Assembly (NCBI GenBank): GCA_026706425.1
Contig: JAPOYW010000023.1
Coordinates: 1-7,092 of the forward strand
Reading direction: 5' to 3'
Source: Gammaproteobacteria bacterium
GTDB lineage: Bacteria > Pseudomonadota > Gammaproteobacteria > Pseudomonadales > Azotimanducaceae
Length of the DNA stretch: 7,092 bases
A program made the position numbers and the translations under genes. The notes under the pieces were generated by a model, which searched no databases, was not told where the DNA came from, and saw nothing but the letters and a program-made list of their open reading frames with translations. Numbering within the stretch: position 1 is the stretch's first letter; the number at the start of each line of letters is the position of its first letter. This document shows, in pieces, positions 4,579-7,092 of the stretch.

Positions 4579-6486
4579 CTACCGGGCCAACTCCCGGTAT
4601 GTGTCCGCCAGATCGGGATCGACATCCTGTAGGTATCGCACGATCATCCGGGCTGCGTTGCGCCGGCTTTGGCGCCCTTGTAGGTCCCCGAACAGGCGTT
4701 CAACGAACTCGGTGTCCTTTGCGAACATCGCCTGTGTCATCATGGCCATCGTCGCGTCGTTCCTGGTGGCCGTGGGGAGGTTCCGGGCTGCCGCAATGGC
4801 TCCCTCCCGGTCGAAGCGGCTCCAATTCTGGAATGCGGTGGAATATAGCCAGGAGCGCGTCCGGGAGTCCTCCTCCTGGTCGGCGATCCACTGCACGGCG
4901 GCGTCGGGGTCGGACTGAACCCACCGGGCGACTAGGGGCCCGGCCGCGTTCCGGCGTGCCGTTCGGTCGTCGATGCGTTCGAGGAGCCGCCGGGCAATCG
5001 GCACAGAGTCGTCGACGACCGTACGCATCAAGTCCGGAATCGTTGAACGTTGGACGTCCGAGGGAAGCGTGGTCACCCAGTCGTAGGCCGCCTCGGCATC
5101 GAGCATGGCGTAGTTGACGACCACCGCCCGGACGGCATCCCGCTCGAAGAGGGACCCCGCGTCGATCCAGGCGGCAGCGGCCTGCGGATCGGCTTCCGAC
5201 CAGACCTGAAGAATCCCCCCGGTGATGTTGCGACGCGTGTCGTCATCGAGTTCGTCGACGAGGGCCATGGCCCTGTGCGGCGACGTCTGGGCGAGTACCT
5301 GCAGCGGCGTCTCAATGAGCCACTCGTAGTCCTGCGAGCGCGGCTGCGACACGGCCCAGCCGAACGCCCCCTCCGGGTCCACGCCGGACCAGGCCGCGAC
5401 GAGCCCGCGCCGGATCGCGCCGATGGACTGTTCCGGAGCGAGGTCTTCCAGCGCGGCCAATGCGCCGGCGGGGTCGTCCCGTCCCCAGGCCTGGAACGCC
5501 TTGTTGCTGACCTGTCGACGCTTGTGGGGTTCGAGGTCGGCCGCAATCTGCAGCGCTTCCAAGGGCGAGACCGATGCCAGTACGTCTGCAGCCTGGGCGA
5601 GTAGGTCCGAACGCTGACGGGAGGACGGTTGCGCGCGCGACCAATCGACGGCCGCATGGACATCTGCTTTGGCCCACATGCGTACCAGGTTCATGCGCCA
5701 GGTGTCCCGCACCCGCGGTTCCGGGAAGTCGTCTACCGCCCTCAGCGCCTCTTCGGGCGACCTGTCGATCCACACACTCAAGGCGCGCCATGCGGCTTGG
5801 GTTCGTTCGGCACCCGGAGTCATGGCGACGGCGGCTAGCCACGCGTCCTCGGCATCGAATTCGGCCTGCGAAGTATCGAGGGCGCGTGTCAGGACGTGCT
5901 CCGCGAAGAACTGCTTGGCGATCTCGCGTTGACGGGTGACTCCCAGGTCCTCTCCGACCGACAGGATGGCGATTCCGGCGTGACGTTTTGCCGGGAACTC
6001 CAGCGCGTCCGCGCCTTGGATGGCCGCGTCGATGTCCAACTGCGCCCAGGCGGCGAACACCGTGCTTAGGAATCTCTCCTCCTCGGCGCCACGGGCGACG
6101 ATACGCGCTACGGCTGCCGCTGGATCAAGCTCCGCGTAGCGCTTGTAGATGATCGCCTTGGCGAACCGGCGCTCCCTCTGCAGACGCAGCCAACCGGCTT
6201 CCTGGAGCAGTCGTTCGACCTCTCCCGAATCGGCGTCGAGAAGGCTGTCGTAGAGCGCAGCCGTGCGCTGGAAGTCGCTCCCGCCATGCCAGATGTCGGC
6301 GAGGGAAGTGTATGTCCCCGTGCCGGCCTCGTCGTGATCGGCAGTCTGGCCGACGGCAGTGGTCTCCGTCGGAGAAGCCGGCACAACCGCGTCCCGATTC
6401 TCGCCGCCGGGGAACGACGTGACGACCAGGAACGTCACAACGCCGATCGCGCAACCGCCGGCGAAGAATCCGATCCACTTGGCCAT
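4579..6486 (-). CDS. membrane-anchored helical repeat protein (protein B), 635 residues
   Basis: Paralogue of the protein at 252-2186; no named family recognised. Lys-3 precedes a hydrophobic segment at residues 5-24, which suggests a single signal anchor, followed by a low-complexity Ala/Thr/Pro/acidic linker to about 60. Shared landmarks with the paralogue include a RxAALYDxLxxAD segment near 74-86, FAAWAQLDIDAA near 144-155, and the repeat array from about 232 to 630. Units such as WGRDDPAGALAALEDL, WSEADPQAAAAW and WVQSDPDAAVQW recur every 31-32 residues. An alpha-solenoid facing the periplasm or cell exterior is likely. No enzymatic motif or lipobox Cys is seen. The ATG at 6486 gives the complete anchor; AGGCGAG six bases upstream is a modest ribosome binding site. 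It lies between the isomerase and aminotransferase genes with 28- and 33-nt gaps, which implies one operon. Confidence 0.85.
   Translation of the reverse strand: MAKWIGFFAGGCAIGVVTFLVVTSFPGGENRDAVVPASPTETTAVGQTADHDEAGTGTYTSLADIWHGGSDFQRTAALYDSLLDADSGEVERLLQEAGWLRLQRERRFAKAIIYKRYAELDPAAAVARIVARGAEEERFLSTVFAAWAQLDIDAAIQGADALEFPAKRHAGIAILSVGEDLGVTRQREIAKQFFAEHVLTRALDTSQAEFDAEDAWLAAVAMTPGAERTQAAWRALSVWIDRSPEEALRAVDDFPEPRVRDTWRMNLVRMWAKADVHAAVDWSRAQPSSRQRSDLLAQAADVLASVSPLEALQIAADLEPHKRRQVSNKAFQAWGRDDPAGALAALEDLAPEQSIGAIRRGLVAAWSGVDPEGAFGWAVSQPRSQDYEWLIETPLQVLAQTSPHRAMALVDELDDDTRRNITGGILQVWSEADPQAAAAWIDAGSLFERDAVRAVVVNYAMLDAEAAYDWVTTLPSDVQRSTIPDLMRTVVDDSVPIARRLLERIDDRTARRNAAGPLVARWVQSDPDAAVQWIADQEEDSRTRSWLYSTAFQNWSRFDREGAIAAARNLPTATRNDATMAMMTQAMFAKDTEFVERLFGDLQGRQSRRNAARMIVRYLQDVDPDLADTYRELAR
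4597..5793 (-). repeat. array of about 13 degenerate 31-32-residue repeats in protein B
   Basis: Residues 232-630 carry units whose first Trp or equivalent falls near 239, 271, 303, 334, 366, 398, 429, 459, 490, 522, 555, 587 and 618. Unit endings, in order, include DWSRAQP, IAADLE, ALEDLA, GWAVSQP, LVDELD, AWIDAGS, DWVTTLP, LLERID, QWIADQE and AARNLP. They match position by position the unit endings in protein A. The units are diverged at DNA level, so this is a protein repeat, not a nucleotide tandem repeat. Confidence 0.75.
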
Positions 6487-6514
6487 TGGGAACTCGCCTG
6501 TTCGATCAGCCCGC

Positions 6515-7092
6515 CTAGGCTCCGCCGAGCCCGGCGAGAAAGCGGTAGCTCCGCTCGACGGCGGTCATCATGTCCGTGTCGCAGTCGTCGAGTTCGACGA
6601 CGTTCCACTCCAGGACATCCGGATCCGCCGCGTCGATGATCCCGGCGATGTCCATCTTGCCGTCGCCGAGGGCCACATGGGCCTGGCCCTGCTCCAGGGG
6701 GCCGTCCTTGATGTGCAGGAGGGGCACGCGATCCTTGACCCGGGCGACTTCGGCGACGACGTCCACGGCCCCGAAATTCGCCGCCCAGTAGGTATCCACC
6801 TCGAACTCCACCTTCGGACAGAGTTCCGCGATCCAGTGATAGCCGAGCTTGCCTTCGACTTCGGCGAACTCCCACCAGTGGTTGTGCAGGAACAGGCTCA
6901 AGCCCTGCGGGGAAAGCGCGTCGATCAGTGAGTTGACGGTGTCGGCGGTACGTTTCACGGCGTCCAGATCGGCGAAGTCGTCCGCGCCGAAGCCGCCCGC
7001 TGCCCGCGTCAAGCCCAAGGCACTCACGGTGTCGACAACTTCGCTGGTATCGGCGCGGTTCGCCCAGGGATGGTGGGACGACGAGACCACCA
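6515..7092 (-). CDS. sugar phosphate isomerase/epimerase-like TIM-barrel protein, C-terminal part
   Basis: The frame runs off the right edge; about 190 C-terminal residues are visible, and the family is usually 250-300 residues, so perhaps 70-100 are missing. The fold is that of the xylose isomerase-like/AP endonuclease 2 superfamily, which binds a divalent metal with Glu, Asp and His from barrel strands. Visible strand motifs in order: LFLHNHWWEF, FEVDTYW, PLLHIKDG with the LGDGKMDI loop after it, and NVVELDD; these hold the likely ligands (Glu of WWEF, Asp of VDTYW, His of LHIKD, Glu of VVELDD). Members isomerise, epimerise or dehydrate sugars and inositols; the substrate here is unknown. 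A GTG at 7088-7090 is probably an internal Val, not the start. The stop is 28 nt from the next gene, suggesting cotranscription. Confidence 0.85.
   Translation of the reverse strand, partial: VVSSSHHPWANRADTSEVVDTVSALGLTRAAGGFGADDFADLDAVKRTADTVNSLIDALSPQGLSLFLHNHWWEFAEVEGKLGYHWIAELCPKVEFEVDTYWAANFGAVDVVAEVARVKDRVPLLHIKDGPLEQGQAHVALGDGKMDIAGIIDAADPDVLEWNVVELDDCDTDMMTAVERSYRFLAGLGGA

Overview
The window is GC-rich bacterial DNA. Every gene I can support lies on the minus strand, so transcription runs from the right edge to the left. I see no rRNA, tRNA, CRISPR array, transposase or phage gene. The high GC content, single-membrane-anchored repeat proteins and VapBC module suit many environmental bacteria, and I cannot assign a phylum from the sequence alone.

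Right half (7092 to 3394): three genes in tight succession look like one transcription unit. First is the C-terminal part of a sugar phosphate isomerase/epimerase-type TIM barrel, cut by the window edge. After a 28-nt gap comes a 635-residue membrane-anchored helical repeat protein (called B here). After a 33-nt gap comes a complete 383-residue stand-alone PLP-dependent aminotransferase of the class I/II fold.

Middle (3393 to 2330): an intergenic stretch of about 360 bp may hold a frameshifted remnant of a VOC (glyoxalase-like) gene on the plus strand. It is followed by a type II toxin-antitoxin pair. The AbrB-fold antitoxin (vapB-like) has a strong promoter placed so that its mRNA would be leaderless. 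The PIN-domain toxin (vapC-like) starts at TTG two bases after the antitoxin stop.

Left half (2329 to 1): protein A (644 residues) is a paralogue of B. It has the same N-terminal anchor, the same variable linker and a colinear array of about 31-32-residue helical repeats in the same order. It has its own promoter, TTGACT-N17-TAGGTT, overlapped by a perfect 9-bp inverted repeat. A second promoter with identical boxes and spacing sits past the end of A and points off the left edge, toward a possible gene start at position 58. Between the end of A and that promoter lie nested inverted repeats.

The most interesting content is the duplicated family of anchored repeat proteins, one copy grouped with metabolic enzymes and the other with its own promoter, together with the dyad-bearing promoters. 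No function can be given to the repeat proteins from sequence alone.
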